A stretch of 64,000 bases of DNA from Treponema sp. GTDB taxonomy: Bacteria > Spirochaetota > Spirochaetia > Treponematales > Treponemataceae. The DNA lies in NCBI GenBank assembly GCA_024402595.1, contig JAKSTL010000004.1:1-64000 (forward strand). The letters run 5' to 3'. How positions within the stretch are numbered: the stretch's first letter is position 1; the number at the start of each line of letters is the position of its first letter. The position numbers and the translations under genes were made by a program. The notes beneath the pieces are model-generated. The model did not search any database and was not told the origin of the DNA. It saw only the letters and a program-made list of their open reading frames with translations. Of the stretch, positions 44,160 to 52,731 are shown in pieces.

Positions 44160-45758
44160 TTAAAGAGTTTTTGTAACTTCCTGAATCTGTTTAAGTTTTG
44201 CAAGAGCTTTCCCAGAATCCAAAGCATCCAAAGCCATTTCATAACCTTCTTTCAAAGTTTTTGTTCGTCCAGTAATATACAGAATAGCAGCTGTATTCAT
44301 TCCTACGGCATAACGAATAGTTTTTCTTCCACCGCCGTTTAATACTTCCATGGCCAATGCCGCATTGTCTGCACCAGAACCACCCATAAGTTCTTCTTCA
44401 TCTGCATCGGTAATACCAAACTTTTCTGGATTTATTACATACTGATATTCTTTATTATGTTCATCAATCTGGTAAACATAAGTTGGTGCACAAGGAGAGA
44501 TTTCGTCATAGCCGTCTTCTGAGCAAACAACCATAACTCTTTTTGCGCCCAATGATTTTGCCGCATGAGCATAATCGTTCATTAAAGCTTTAGAATAAAC
44601 ACCAAGAACTTCGTATTCTGCACCAGCTGGATTCAAAAGAGGTCCCATAATATTAAAGATAGTTTTAATTCCTAAAATCTTACGAACAGGTGCTGCAAAA
44701 CGCATTGCGGCATGATACACAGGAGCCATAAGGAAACCAAAATCTGTTTTGTTAACTAATTCAGCAGTTTTTTCTGGACTTGCCATAATGTTAATACCAA
44801 GATTCTCATAAAAATCTGCGGCTCCAGACTTTGAAGAAACGGCTCTGTTTCCGTGTTTTGCAATAGGCTGTCCACAAGCTGCTGCCACAATTGCCGACAT
44901 AGAAGAAATATTAAAGCTTCCTTTTCCATCGCCACCAGTTCCAACAATTTCTGCAAGACCTTTTTTATCGCAAGGGAATGGAGTTTTTACTTTTAACAAT
45001 GCTTTTGCACAACCAGCCATTTCCGCAGCTACAGGACCTTTTGCGGCCATTGCAACCAGAATAGCAGACATAATTCTTTCATCCATTGTGCCTTCTGCTA
45101 CAAGGTCCATAAATGCACAAGCCTGTTCTTCTGTTAAATCCTCTTTAGCAAGAAGTTGATTCAAATAAGCAGAAGATGGAAGATTATCTCTGTGATAGTT
45201 TAAAAATGCTTTTATCAACTGCTGACACTGTTCAGAAGCAATACTTTCTGGATGGAACTGAATACCTTCAATTGGCATTGTTTTATGACGGATACCCATA
45301 ATGTCACCGTCTTTTGCACGAGCTGTAACTTCAAAATCTTCTGAAAGGGTAGATTCATCAATAACCAAAGAATGATATCGTGTAAACTTTCCTGTTTTAC
45401 CAATTGTTCTAAAAAGTCCTCGTCCGTCTAAGTCAATATCTTCAACAATGCCGTGTTTAATAAACTTTGCCTGTACAATTTTTGCGCCAAAAGCTTCTCC
45501 AATTGCCTGATGTCCAAGACAAACTCCAAGAATTGGGATTTTTCCAGCAAAATAACGAATGGCTTCAATGCTTACACCTGCCTGACTTGGATTTCCAGGT
45601 CCTGGTGAAACAACCAAAAACTTTGGATTCATGGCTGCTAATTCTTCAACCTTACATTCATCATTTCTAACAACTTTTATTTCTTCTTTTGTTGCAATTT
45701 GGAACGCTTGAACTACATTAAATGTAAAACTATCGTAATTATCTATAAATAAAATCAT
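44160..45758 (-). CDS. trpG/trpD: Fused anthranilate synthase component II - anthranilate phosphoribosyltransferase
   Basis: A 532-residue fusion. TrpG (about 1-190) supplies ammonia to TrpE: FIDNYDSFTFNVV, VVSPGPGNPSQAG, nucleophile GVCLGHQAIGEAFG and IEGIQFHPESI. TrpD (about 205-532) attaches phosphoribose to anthranilate: AEIVGTGGDGKGSFNISS, KHGNRAVSSKSGAADFYENLG, MAPVYHAAM, FNIMGPLLNPA. The ATG at 45758 follows TTGGAG; the upstream TTG reading is rejected. It follows trpE by 18 bp. Confidence 0.96.
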   Translation of the reverse strand: MILFIDNYDSFTFNVVQAFQIATKEEIKVVRNDECKVEELAAMNPKFLVVSPGPGNPSQAGVSIEAIRYFAGKIPILGVCLGHQAIGEAFGAKIVQAKFIKHGIVEDIDLDGRGLFRTIGKTGKFTRYHSLVIDESTLSEDFEVTARAKDGDIMGIRHKTMPIEGIQFHPESIASEQCQQLIKAFLNYHRDNLPSSAYLNQLLAKEDLTEEQACAFMDLVAEGTMDERIMSAILVAMAAKGPVAAEMAGCAKALLKVKTPFPCDKKGLAEIVGTGGDGKGSFNISSMSAIVAAACGQPIAKHGNRAVSSKSGAADFYENLGINIMASPEKTAELVNKTDFGFLMAPVYHAAMRFAAPVRKILGIKTIFNIMGPLLNPAGAEYEVLGVYSKALMNDYAHAAKSLGAKRVMVVCSEDGYDEISPCAPTYVYQIDEHNKEYQYVINPEKFGITDADEEELMGGSGADNAALAMEVLNGGGRKTIRYAVGMNTAAILYITGRTKTLKEGYEMALDALDSGKALAKLKQIQEVTKTL

Positions 45759-45776
45759 TTTTTTCTCCAAATAAAC

Positions 45777-47225
45777 TTATTTTGTTAAGGTGTCGATTAA
45801 AGCACCAAGTTTTTCACAGGTTTCTGTAAACTCTCGTTCTGGATCTGAATCGTAAACAATTCCACCACCAGCCTGAAGTGTATACACATTTCCTTGTTTT
45901 AAGGTTGAACGAATTGCAATACAGAAATCCAAATCGCCATTACACTGAACATAACCAACTGCACCTGCGTAGAAGCGGCGTTTAGTTTTTTCCAATCCGC
46001 TAAGAATCTGCATAGCACTGATTTTTGGTGCGCCAGAAACGGTTCCAGCAGGGAAAGAAGCTCGCAAAACTTGAATTGGTTTTACACCGTCGCGAACAAT
46101 TCCTTCTGTGTTAGATACAATGTGAATTACATGAGAATAATGTTCACATTCCATAAATTGAGGAACAGTTACAGAGCCTTCTTTACAAACACGACCTAAA
46201 TCGTTTCTTGCTAAATCTACAAGCATAAGATGTTCTGCACGTTCTTTTGGATTAGAAAGCAAGGTTTGTTTTAACTGTTCATCTTCTGCATCCGAATTAC
46301 CACGATGAATGGTTCCTGCAATTGGATGAATGCTTGCTTTTCCATTTCTTACGCGAACAAGACTTTCTGGACTGGCACCTGTAAGCTGGAAATCTCCAAA
46401 ATCAATGTAGAAAAGATAAGGAGATGGATTTACCTTTCTGAGTTTTCCATAAACAGTTAGAGCAGAAGCGTCGCATTCAATTTGAACACGGCGGCTTGGT
46501 ACTGCCTGAATAATATCTCCAGCAATAATATGCTTTTTGAGAGTTTCTACTTTTTCTATGTATTCTGCCTTTGAAACTTCCAAATCTGTAATCATTTTAT
46601 ATTCAAAATGAGTTGGAGGTTCTTCTACATAAGAAAAGTCCATATCATTCATTCGTTTAATAAGTCGGTCAATGGCAGCCGCTAAATCTATGGAATGTTC
46701 ATTGTAGTTTAAGCCAAAAATATGCATGGTTTCGGTAAAATGATCAAAAACAATGTAAATGTGGCCAGCTATAAAACAGCTTTCTGGAATCTTTAATTCA
46801 TCTTTCTGTTCGAAAAACTTAATATTGTCACAACGACAGGCAAACTCGTAAGAAAGATAGCCCAAACCACTGGCAGGAATTGGTATTTCTGCATTAGCAC
46901 CAGTTGCTGGCGATTTGTTCTGTTCTGCTACATAAAGAAGAGCATCAAGAATATCTGCTTCTTTTTTATGACCAAGAGCGTCAAGACTTTCAATTTCCGA
47001 AGTATCAAAAGGGATTCTGTTTCCATCTACTAAAAAAGCAACCCCATCCTGATCCTGAATAATTTTAAAAGCTTCTTCTGTCATAAGGATAGAATATCGT
47101 TCTCTTCCTTTTGCAAAGCTTGCCGATTCAAGTACAGCTCTTGCTCCAATTTTTCTTGCTAATGAATATGGTGTATATCGTTCGCTGGAGAAACTTTTAT
47201 AAAGTGCATCGCTTCGTTTTTCCAT
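45777..47225 (-). CDS. trpE: Anthranilate synthase component I
   Basis: A 482-residue chorismate-using enzyme, first step of tryptophan synthesis with TrpG. The N-terminal regulatory region has VLESASFAKGRERYS, matching the LLES-type Trp feedback site. The catalytic chorismate-binding domain shows DIIQAVPSRRV, TGASPESLVRV, PIAGTIHRG, DLARNDLGRV, ASFPAGTVSGAPKISAM and LQAGGGIVYDSDPE. GAGGAG precedes the ATG. It is the first gene of the trp unit, under a promoter covered by two operators. Confidence 0.97.
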   Translation of the reverse strand: MEKRSDALYKSFSSERYTPYSLARKIGARAVLESASFAKGRERYSILMTEEAFKIIQDQDGVAFLVDGNRIPFDTSEIESLDALGHKKEADILDALLYVAEQNKSPATGANAEIPIPASGLGYLSYEFACRCDNIKFFEQKDELKIPESCFIAGHIYIVFDHFTETMHIFGLNYNEHSIDLAAAIDRLIKRMNDMDFSYVEEPPTHFEYKMITDLEVSKAEYIEKVETLKKHIIAGDIIQAVPSRRVQIECDASALTVYGKLRKVNPSPYLFYIDFGDFQLTGASPESLVRVRNGKASIHPIAGTIHRGNSDAEDEQLKQTLLSNPKERAEHLMLVDLARNDLGRVCKEGSVTVPQFMECEHYSHVIHIVSNTEGIVRDGVKPIQVLRASFPAGTVSGAPKISAMQILSGLEKTKRRFYAGAVGYVQCNGDLDFCIAIRSTLKQGNVYTLQAGGGIVYDSDPEREFTETCEKLGALIDTLTK

Positions 47226-47264
47226 TTTATTCTCCTCGTAAAAAAGTTCACTTATAGGTTTTGT

Positions 47265-47312
47265 TGTTACTATAAATAGTAACAGAAGTTTTTGTTTCTG
47301 TCAATAGTAACA
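47265..47312 (-). promoter_or_regulatory. trpE promoter with two Trp-type operators
   Basis: On the minus strand TTGACA (47299-47304), 17 bp and TACTAT (47276-47281) make a near-consensus promoter. Each hexamer sits inside a 20-bp palindrome: 47293-47312 (TGTTACTATTGACAGAAACA on the minus strand) and 47265-47284 (9-bp perfect arms TGTTACTAT/ATAGTAACA). A repressor bound here would block RNA polymerase. The same pair occurs before trpX. The regulator is not in the window. Confidence 0.8.
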
Positions 47313-47354
47313 TACAAAAAAAAGATTGGTGCATCTAATAAAATGGAAGGTTTT

Positions 47355-47478
47355 AACATAAACGCAAAATGGTGCGTTTATGTTACACTTGGAGTTTATA
47401 AATAAACTCCTTATATACATGTTCGCTCACGCGAACGTTTTTATAAATCCTCGATTGTTGAAACAATCTGCGGTTTAT
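47355..47478. other. Four consecutive hairpins between trpZ and the trpE promoter
   Basis: Perfect or near-perfect inverted repeats in series: AACATAAACGC/GCGTTTATGTT (47355-47384), GGAGTTTAT/ATAAACTCC (47391-47410), GTTCGC/GCGAAC (47421-47436) and GATTGT/ACAATC inside ATAAATCC/GGTTTAT (47442-47478). None has a good U-run on the minus strand. They may end the transporter transcript or form a structured 3' end. Confidence 0.6.
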
Positions 47479-47501
47479 AAAAAAATAGGAAGGTAAATTG
47501 A

Positions 47502-48329
47502 TTACTGCAATACCATCTGATCGTTGGTCATTCCGTGCTTTTTAATCTGTTTAAAGCGTTCGGCTAAATCGTCCAAGGTAAGTTTCTGTTTTTCTTCACC
47601 ACTAATATCCAGAATAATTTCGCCAGCATCCATCATCAAAAGACGGTTTCCGTAATCCAAGGCCTGCTGCATATTATGAGTAACCATCATAACTGTAAGA
47701 TTATATTCTTTGGCAAACTTTCTGGTTAATTCCATAACAATAGCGGCATTGGTTGGGTCAAGTGCGGCAGTATGTTCATCCAAAAGAAGAATGGCGGGCT
47801 TAGATAAAACAGCCATTAAAAGAGTAAGAGCTTGTCTTTGTCCACCAGAAAACTGTTCTACATTATCGTTTAAACGGTTTTCTAATCCCATATCAAGTTG
47901 TTTTAATTGTTCACGGAACTCTTCCCGTTTCTTTTTATTTAAACTGATTTTTAGTCCTTTCCAACCTTTTTTGCTGCAAATCATCATATTGTCTGCAAGG
48001 CTCATTTTTCCGGCAGTTCCTAACAAAGGATTCTGGAAAATACGACCAATGTATGCTGCTCGTTTGTATTCAGGGTCTTTTGTAATGTCGCGGATTGGAG
48101 TTTTTCCACTGGCGGTTTGGGCTTCTGTTGTGTCTAAATAGATATGACCAGTTGTTGGAGTTAAAGTTCCAGAAATAATATTATAAAGGGTAGATTTTCC
48201 AGCTCCGTTGGAACCGATTACAGTAATAAAATCTCCCTGGTTTATTTCCAGATTGATATTTTTTAAAGCTTTGTTTTCATCTGGAGTTCCAGCATTAAAT
48301 GTTATGCCGATATTTTCAAGTTTAATCAT
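47502..48329 (-). CDS. trpZ: TrpXYZ-type ABC transporter ATP-binding protein
   Basis: A 275-residue ATPase. Walker A GSNGAGKSTLYNIIS, Q-loop RIFQNPLLG, signature FSGGQRQALTLLMA, Walker B ILLLDEHTAALDP and switch His MVTHNM are all present. It is 1 bp from the permease gene upstream. With an ABC_sub_bind-type binding protein and a LivH-like permease this makes the three-part importer known as TrpXYZ in streptococci. The tryptophan assignment rests on that family link and on operators shared with trpE. Confidence 0.88.
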   Translation of the reverse strand: MIKLENIGITFNAGTPDENKALKNINLEINQGDFITVIGSNGAGKSTLYNIISGTLTPTTGHIYLDTTEAQTASGKTPIRDITKDPEYKRAAYIGRIFQNPLLGTAGKMSLADNMMICSKKGWKGLKISLNKKKREEFREQLKQLDMGLENRLNDNVEQFSGGQRQALTLLMAVLSKPAILLLDEHTAALDPTNAAIVMELTRKFAKEYNLTVMMVTHNMQQALDYGNRLLMMDAGEIILDISGEEKQKLTLDDLAERFKQIKKHGMTNDQMVLQ

Positions 48330-48330
48330 T

Positions 48331-49275
48331 TTACTTAGCCTCCTGAACTTCAGAGCCTTTTTTTGCCGGCCGTTTTAAATGCTGGGAAAAATTACTTTTG
48401 CCTTTTAGGTTTGCAATTATTAAACAGATGATAATTAAAAGTCCGGTAATTAACTTTAAGTCATTGGCGGTAAGATGGATGTAATGACCATAGCGACGGG
48501 CAATAAACATTAATGCACGGTAGATGATGGAACCGATTAATACTCGTAGTGTAATCCAGCCGATTTTATTGGAACGAATAATGAACTCTCCCAACATTAA
48601 TGAAGCAAGGCCACTTACAATAATTCCAGTTCCACTTCCAACATCCGCAAATCCGTTGTACATAGAAGCATAAGCACCAGAAAGTGCGGCAAGACCATCG
48701 CCAAAACAAACACCAATACCACGAACAATTTGAGGATTTACACCCTGGGAAATTACCATTTGCTGGTTAGAACCTAAAGCTCCCATGGTTAAGCCTAAAT
48801 CGGTATGGAAAAACAGGTCTAAAAGCAGTTTAAAAATTACAATAAAGATGATTAAAAATACTAAAATCCCAGTTTCGCTTGGAATGGAAGGGAAATGATT
48901 AACGGTAAAATCGGTAATTTTTGAAAATGTTGTTGGAATGCGGAGGAAAGAAATGTTTGCACGGTTAGACATTATTCTTAAATTGATGGAATAAAGCATG
49001 GTCATCATTAAAATACCTGCAAGTAAATCTGGCACTCTAAGTTTTGTATAAAGAAGGGTTGTACATAAACCTGCTATACAGCCACCAACAAAGGCCAGCA
49101 GAATACCAACTACAGGCGACATTCCATGAGTAAGACAAGCCGCTAAAATACAGCCGCCCATTGGAAATGCACCATCAACTGTCATATCACAAAAGTTTAA
49201 GGTTCTGTAGCTGATAAAAAGCCCTAGAACCATAATTCCATAAATAAAGCCTTCAATTAAAATCGTTTCTATCAT
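48331..49275 (-). CDS. trpY: TrpXYZ-type ABC transporter permease
   Basis: A 314-residue permease with about 8-9 hydrophobic helices, of the branched-chain-like permease class. The start ETILIEGFIYGIMVLGLFISYRTLNFCDMTVDGAFPMGG is the usual N-terminus of permeases that pair with ABC_sub_bind proteins. No Shine-Dalgarno precedes the ATG; a TATACT hexamer ends 7 nt before it, so the transcript may be leaderless. An operator-like site lies 23 bp upstream. A 222-bp gap with a GC-rich island separates it from trpX. Confidence 0.88.
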   Translation of the reverse strand: MIETILIEGFIYGIMVLGLFISYRTLNFCDMTVDGAFPMGGCILAACLTHGMSPVVGILLAFVGGCIAGLCTTLLYTKLRVPDLLAGILMMTMLYSINLRIMSNRANISFLRIPTTFSKITDFTVNHFPSIPSETGILVFLIIFIVIFKLLLDLFFHTDLGLTMGALGSNQQMVISQGVNPQIVRGIGVCFGDGLAALSGAYASMYNGFADVGSGTGIIVSGLASLMLGEFIIRSNKIGWITLRVLIGSIIYRALMFIARRYGHYIHLTANDLKLITGLLIIICLIIANLKGKSNFSQHLKRPAKKGSEVQEAK

Positions 49276-49297
49276 AAGAAACAGTATAACATATTTT

Positions 49298-49317
49298 TGT
49301 TTCTATTAACAGTAATT
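49298..49317 (-). promoter_or_regulatory. Weaker Trp-type operator upstream of trpY
   Basis: TGTTTCTATTAACAGTAATT on the plus strand matches the trpE/trpX operator sites at most positions, the right half being the weaker. Aligning it to them puts TTAATA at the -35 position with TATACT 15 bp further on, at 49283-49288. This would be an internal promoter of the transporter unit. Confidence 0.6.
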
Positions 49318-49373
49318 TTTTTTATTTAGGCTAATTAGTTTTTTAAGATTAAGCTTTAAAGATAATAAAAAGA

Positions 49374-49470
49374 ACGACGCCCGAGAAATGAAGGGTCGCC
49401 GTTAGGCGAGTGCGTAGCACCGAGCGTCAGGGAGCCCTGAATTGCGAGTTGTGGTTTCCGCTGGCGCCAT
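49374..49470. repeat. GC-rich island between trpX and trpY
   Basis: About 100 bp of GC-rich non-coding DNA (GACGCCCGAG..., GTCGCCGTTAGGCGAG, GAGCGTCAGGGAGCCCTG, CCGCTGGCGCC) in an AT-rich spacer. It belongs by composition with the other islands; no firm alignment was found. Confidence 0.6.
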
Positions 49471-49497
49471 ATTAATTAGAAAGTTACTGTGGAAAAA

Positions 49498-50496
49498 TTA
49501 GTTGTTTCCTTTTGTAAACTTTCCATTTTCGATGATGTAAGTTGCCTGATCGAGATAATTCTGAGGGATTGTAATTCCACAAGCTTTTGCTGCATCCAAA
49601 TCGAAAAGAAGGTCTGAATCTTCTGGTTTTGTCATGAAACGAACTGGGATTTCGCTTGGTTTTTTACCGTTCAAAATCTGAACAACCATTTCGCCAGTTG
49701 CATAACCTGCTTTGTAATAGTTGAAGCCTGAAGCCATAAAACATCCACCTTCCATAGCACCTGTAACATCGCCAGAGAAGATTGGTTTTTTAGCTTTATT
49801 GAATACTGAAACTAAGCTTGGAAGAGCAGAGAATACTGTGTTGTCTGTTGTAAGATAAATACCATCACAGCGGTCTACGATTGCTTCTGCGGCCTGTTTT
49901 ACTTCTGCTGAGTTTGTAATTGCCTGGAAAACCAATTCAAGGCCAGCTTCTTTACATCCTGCTTTTACCAATTCAAGAGAAGAAACTGAATTGTCTTCGT
50001 TTGAACAGTAGATATAACCAAGAGTTTTGATGCCTGTAATTTCTTTGAACAATTTGATGTGTTCTTTTGAAGGAAGTTCGTCTGACATACCTGTTACATT
50101 GCCTTCTCCGTGTTCCAATGTTGTTACAAGTCCTGCTCCAAGAGGGTCTGTTACTGTTCCAAATACAACTGGAATATCTTTCATTGTATTTGCAAGAGCG
50201 ATGGCTACTGGTGTGGCGATACCAACTGCTACGGCAACTTTTTCATCTTTATACTGTGATGCAATCTGATTTGCAGTATTTACATCTCCGTTGGCATTCT
50301 GCAAGTCGAATGTTGCATTGATTCCTGCATCTTTAATTGCATCAATAACGCCCTGTTCTACTGCATCCAATGCCACATGCTGAACGATTTTTGCAATACC
50401 GATTTTTACGGTTTTAGCCTTTGATTTTTTTGGTTTTGCAGCGGCTGTTGAAAGACAAAGGGCTGCGGTTAAAAGAATAGCGATTGTTTTTTTCAT
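49498..50496 (-). CDS. trpX: ABC transporter substrate-binding protein, TrpX type
   Basis: A 332-residue periplasmic binding protein of the ABC_sub_bind family. A signal peptide (KKTIAILLTAALCLSTAAA) leads to a mature domain with VKIGIAKIVQHVALDAVEQGVIDAIKDAG, VAVGIATPVAIALA, IPVVFGTVTDPLGAGLV, GYIYCSNEDNS and DGIYLTTDNTV. AAGGAG gives a strong ribosome-binding site. The promoter carries the same two operators as trpE, which supports tryptophan (or a precursor) as ligand; that is inferred, not shown. Confidence 0.9.
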   Translation of the reverse strand: MKKTIAILLTAALCLSTAAAKPKKSKAKTVKIGIAKIVQHVALDAVEQGVIDAIKDAGINATFDLQNANGDVNTANQIASQYKDEKVAVAVGIATPVAIALANTMKDIPVVFGTVTDPLGAGLVTTLEHGEGNVTGMSDELPSKEHIKLFKEITGIKTLGYIYCSNEDNSVSSLELVKAGCKEAGLELVFQAITNSAEVKQAAEAIVDRCDGIYLTTDNTVFSALPSLVSVFNKAKKPIFSGDVTGAMEGGCFMASGFNYYKAGYATGEMVVQILNGKKPSEIPVRFMTKPEDSDLLFDLDAAKACGITIPQNYLDQATYIIENGKFTKGNN

Positions 50497-50530
50497 TTTT
50501 TGCTCCTTAAGCTGATTATTTTCAGCGAAA

Positions 50531-50586
50531 TGTTACTATTTATAGAAACATAATAATACAGTTTTTTGTTTCTGTCAATAGTAACA
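50531..50586 (-). promoter_or_regulatory. trpX promoter with two Trp-type operators
   Basis: Minus-strand TTGACA (50573-50578), 17 bp, TATTAT (50550-50555). The upstream operator (50567-50586) covers -35 and is identical in sequence to the trpE distal operator; the second (50531-50550, TGTTACTATTTATAGAAACA on the plus strand) abuts the -10. Centre spacing is 36 bp here and 28 bp at trpE. Confidence 0.82.
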
Positions 50587-50726
50587 TATAAAAATGTTTG
50601 ACTAGAATATAAAAAAAAGTGCGCGAGGGGGAGAAAATCGTTCTAAAAATTTAGGCGGTGAAAGAATTTTGGCTTTGCTATACCAATTTTTTACTTTTGC
50701 TTTACCGATTGGAATAAAAAACTTTG

Positions 50727-50755
50727 TTGACCTTTTTGTTTTTTATGCAATAATT
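50727..50755 (+). promoter_or_regulatory. Promoter of the membrane HTH gene
   Basis: TTGACC (50727-50732), 17 bp, ATAATT (50750-50755). The predicted start near 50762 lies downstream of a possible TTG at 50754, which supports the later TTG start at 50775. Confidence 0.6.
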
Positions 50756-50774
50756 GAATTTAGGAGCTTTAGCC

Positions 50775-51545
50775 TTGCATTCAAAAAACAAAAATTTTCT
50801 AAAAAGTTTTATACCACTTGCGGGAATAATTTTCTTTGCCGTTCATTTATATCTGTACATATCGAAAGGTTTAATCAATTTAAATTTTCTTGAAATTCTT
50901 TTTTTTGTTGCAGATTTTCTTTCTGTTTTAGTGGGTTTTCAGTTGATTTTTTTTCCAAAAATGACAATCTGGTATGCCATTCTTTCATCGCTTTTTACAA
51001 TTTTATTAACTTTTACTAAAAGGATGGAATTGGAAGTTTATTTTTGTTTTGTTCTGTCAGTTATTGCTTTTTGGAATCAGGGATTTTATTCTTCCCATAC
51101 AAAAATTAAGAAAATTTTAACAATAATAGGTGGAATTTTTTTACTGATTATTAGAATTTTGCTGCTTAAGGAAGAATTCTTTTACAGAGACTGGAAACTT
51201 TGTCCAATCTACCTTGCCGCTTTGGGTTTGTATTTGTTTGTGCAGAATTCTATTAGGTTTAATCAGATGAAAAAATCTGAACTTAAGATTGAACTTTCGG
51301 ATTATCCGGAAATAACTGACAGACAGAAAAAATTGATTCCTTTTATTCTTCAAGGGGAAAAATACGATCGTATTTCTGAAATAACGGGCATATCAAGTTC
51401 TTCGGTAAAAAGGGATGCTGGAGACATTTTTAAAATCTTTTTCTCATCTGATCGTATTACATTTGTTTCAAAATATTCCAGCTATAGCTTCTTTGATAAC
51501 GGTAAACCTATTTTTATTTGCAATCAGAAAGGAATTGAACAGTAA
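50775..51545 (+). CDS. Membrane protein with C-terminal LuxR-like HTH, TTG start
   Basis: A 256-residue protein. About six hydrophobic helices span residues 8-165; the cytosolic C-terminus (about 180-256) contains ITDRQKKLIPFILQGEKYDRISEITGISSSSVKRDAGDIF, a LuxR/GerE-like helix-turn-helix. It may be a one-component membrane-bound transcription factor. The start is taken as TTG 50775, eight bases after AGGAG; the TTG at 50754 precedes the predicted transcription start. Ligand and targets are unknown. The divergent trpX promoter is about 190 bp away, so a role in trp regulation is possible but unsupported. Confidence 0.75.
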   Translation: MHSKNKNFLKSFIPLAGIIFFAVHLYLYISKGLINLNFLEILFFVADFLSVLVGFQLIFFPKMTIWYAILSSLFTILLTFTKRMELEVYFCFVLSVIAFWNQGFYSSHTKIKKILTIIGGIFLLIIRILLLKEEFFYRDWKLCPIYLAALGLYLFVQNSIRFNQMKKSELKIELSDYPEITDRQKKLIPFILQGEKYDRISEITGISSSSVKRDAGDIFKIFFSSDRITFVSKYSSYSFFDNGKPIFICNQKGIEQ

Positions 51546-51594
51546 ATTACTCTTTTGGATTTACAATTTTCTCTGTTGTAATTGGGTGATAAAA

Positions 51595-51633
51595 AAGCAT
51601 CCTTTCCATATTAGAAAACTGAAAAGGATGCTT
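51595..51633. terminator. Bidirectional terminator between the HTH gene and cysK
   Basis: AAGCATCCTTT/AAAGGATGCTT (11-bp arms); on the minus strand it is followed by TTTTTTAT, so it mainly ends the cysK transcript. Confidence 0.85.
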
Positions 51634-51705
51634 TCAAAATTAAACAGATTAAACTTTACTGTGATTTTTGATTAATCATTATTGTAATTATGAATAAATT
51701 GCAAT

Positions 51706-52638
51706 TTAGTCTGCAAACAATGGAGTAGAAAGGTAACGGTCTCCTGTATCTGGCAAAAGAGCAACGATATTTTTACCTTTGTTTTCTGGTCGTTTTGCAA
51801 GTTCGATTGCGGCCCATAGAGCGGCACCAGAGGAAATACCTACAAGCACGCCTTCAACTTTTCCTATAAGTTTTCCTGCGGCAAAAGCTGCTTCATTTTC
51901 TACAGGAATTATTTCATCATAAATCTTTGTATCAAGTACATCTGGTACAAAACCTGCTCCAATTCCCTGAATCTTGTGAGGGCCTGCAACTCCTGTGGAA
52001 AGAACTGCAGAAGATTTTGGTTCAACGGCAACAACTTTTACATTTGGATTCTGAGATTTCAAATATTTACCAACTCCAGTGATTGTTCCACCTGTTCCAA
52101 CTCCTGCGACAAAAATATCCACTTTACCATCAGTATCCTGCCAGATTTCTGGACCTGTAGAAGCAATATGAGCGGCTGGGTTTGCAGGATTAACAAACTG
52201 ACCAGGAATAAAACTGTTTGGTATTTCTGCTGCCAGTTCTTCCGCCTTTGCAATGGCTCCTTTCATTCCTTTTGCGCCTTCTGTAAGAACCAATTCTGCA
52301 CCGTATGCTTTCATAATCTGACGGCGTTCTACCGACATTGTGTCTGGCATAACGATTATGATTTTGTATCCACGAGCGGCGGCAACTGAAGCCAAACCAA
52401 TTCCTGTATTTCCCGAAGTTGGTTCAATAATTGTTGCGCCAGGTTTTAATTTACCTGTTTTTTCTGCATCGTCAATCATTGCTTTAGCAACACGGTCTTT
52501 TACAGAACCCGCTGGATTAAAATATTCCAGTTTTGCAAGAACTTTTGCTTCCAAAGAATATTCTTTTTCAATATTTGATAATTCCAAAAGTGGAGTTCCA
52601 CCAATTAATTGATCTGCTGAAGTATAGATTTTACTCAT
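51706..52638 (-). CDS. cysK: Cysteine synthase A
   Basis: A 310-residue O-acetylserine sulfhydrylase making cysteine from sulfide. [11 protein letters not shown] has the PLP Lys, [12 protein letters not shown] binds the acceptor, [14 protein letters not shown] the PLP phosphate, and GISSGAAL is the C-terminal block. Length is typical. It lies 93 bp downstream of metY; the pair forms a sulfur-amino-acid unit headed by a Cys-rich leader. AGGAG precedes the ATG. Confidence 0.96.
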   Translation of the reverse strand: MSKIYTSADQLIGGTPLLELSNIEKEYSLEAKVLAKLEYFNPAGSVKDRVAKAMIDDAEKTGKLKPGATIIEPTSGNTGIGLASVAAARGYKIIIVMPDTMSVERRQIMKAYGAELVLTEGAKGMKGAIAKAEELAAEIPNSFIPGQFVNPANPAAHIASTGPEIWQDTDGKVDIFVAGVGTGGTITGVGKYLKSQNPNVKVVAVEPKSSAVLSTGVAGPHKIQGIGAGFVPDVLDTKIYDEIIPVENEAAFAAGKLIGKVEGVLVGISSGAALWAAIELAKRPENKGKNIVALLPDTGDRYLSTPLFAD

Positions 52639-52731
52639 TTTGTATCTCCTGTTTTAATTTTGCTATTATTTTATCTAAATCTTAATTATAAACAATAATT
52701 ATAGGCTTAAATATAAACTTAAACTATAAAC

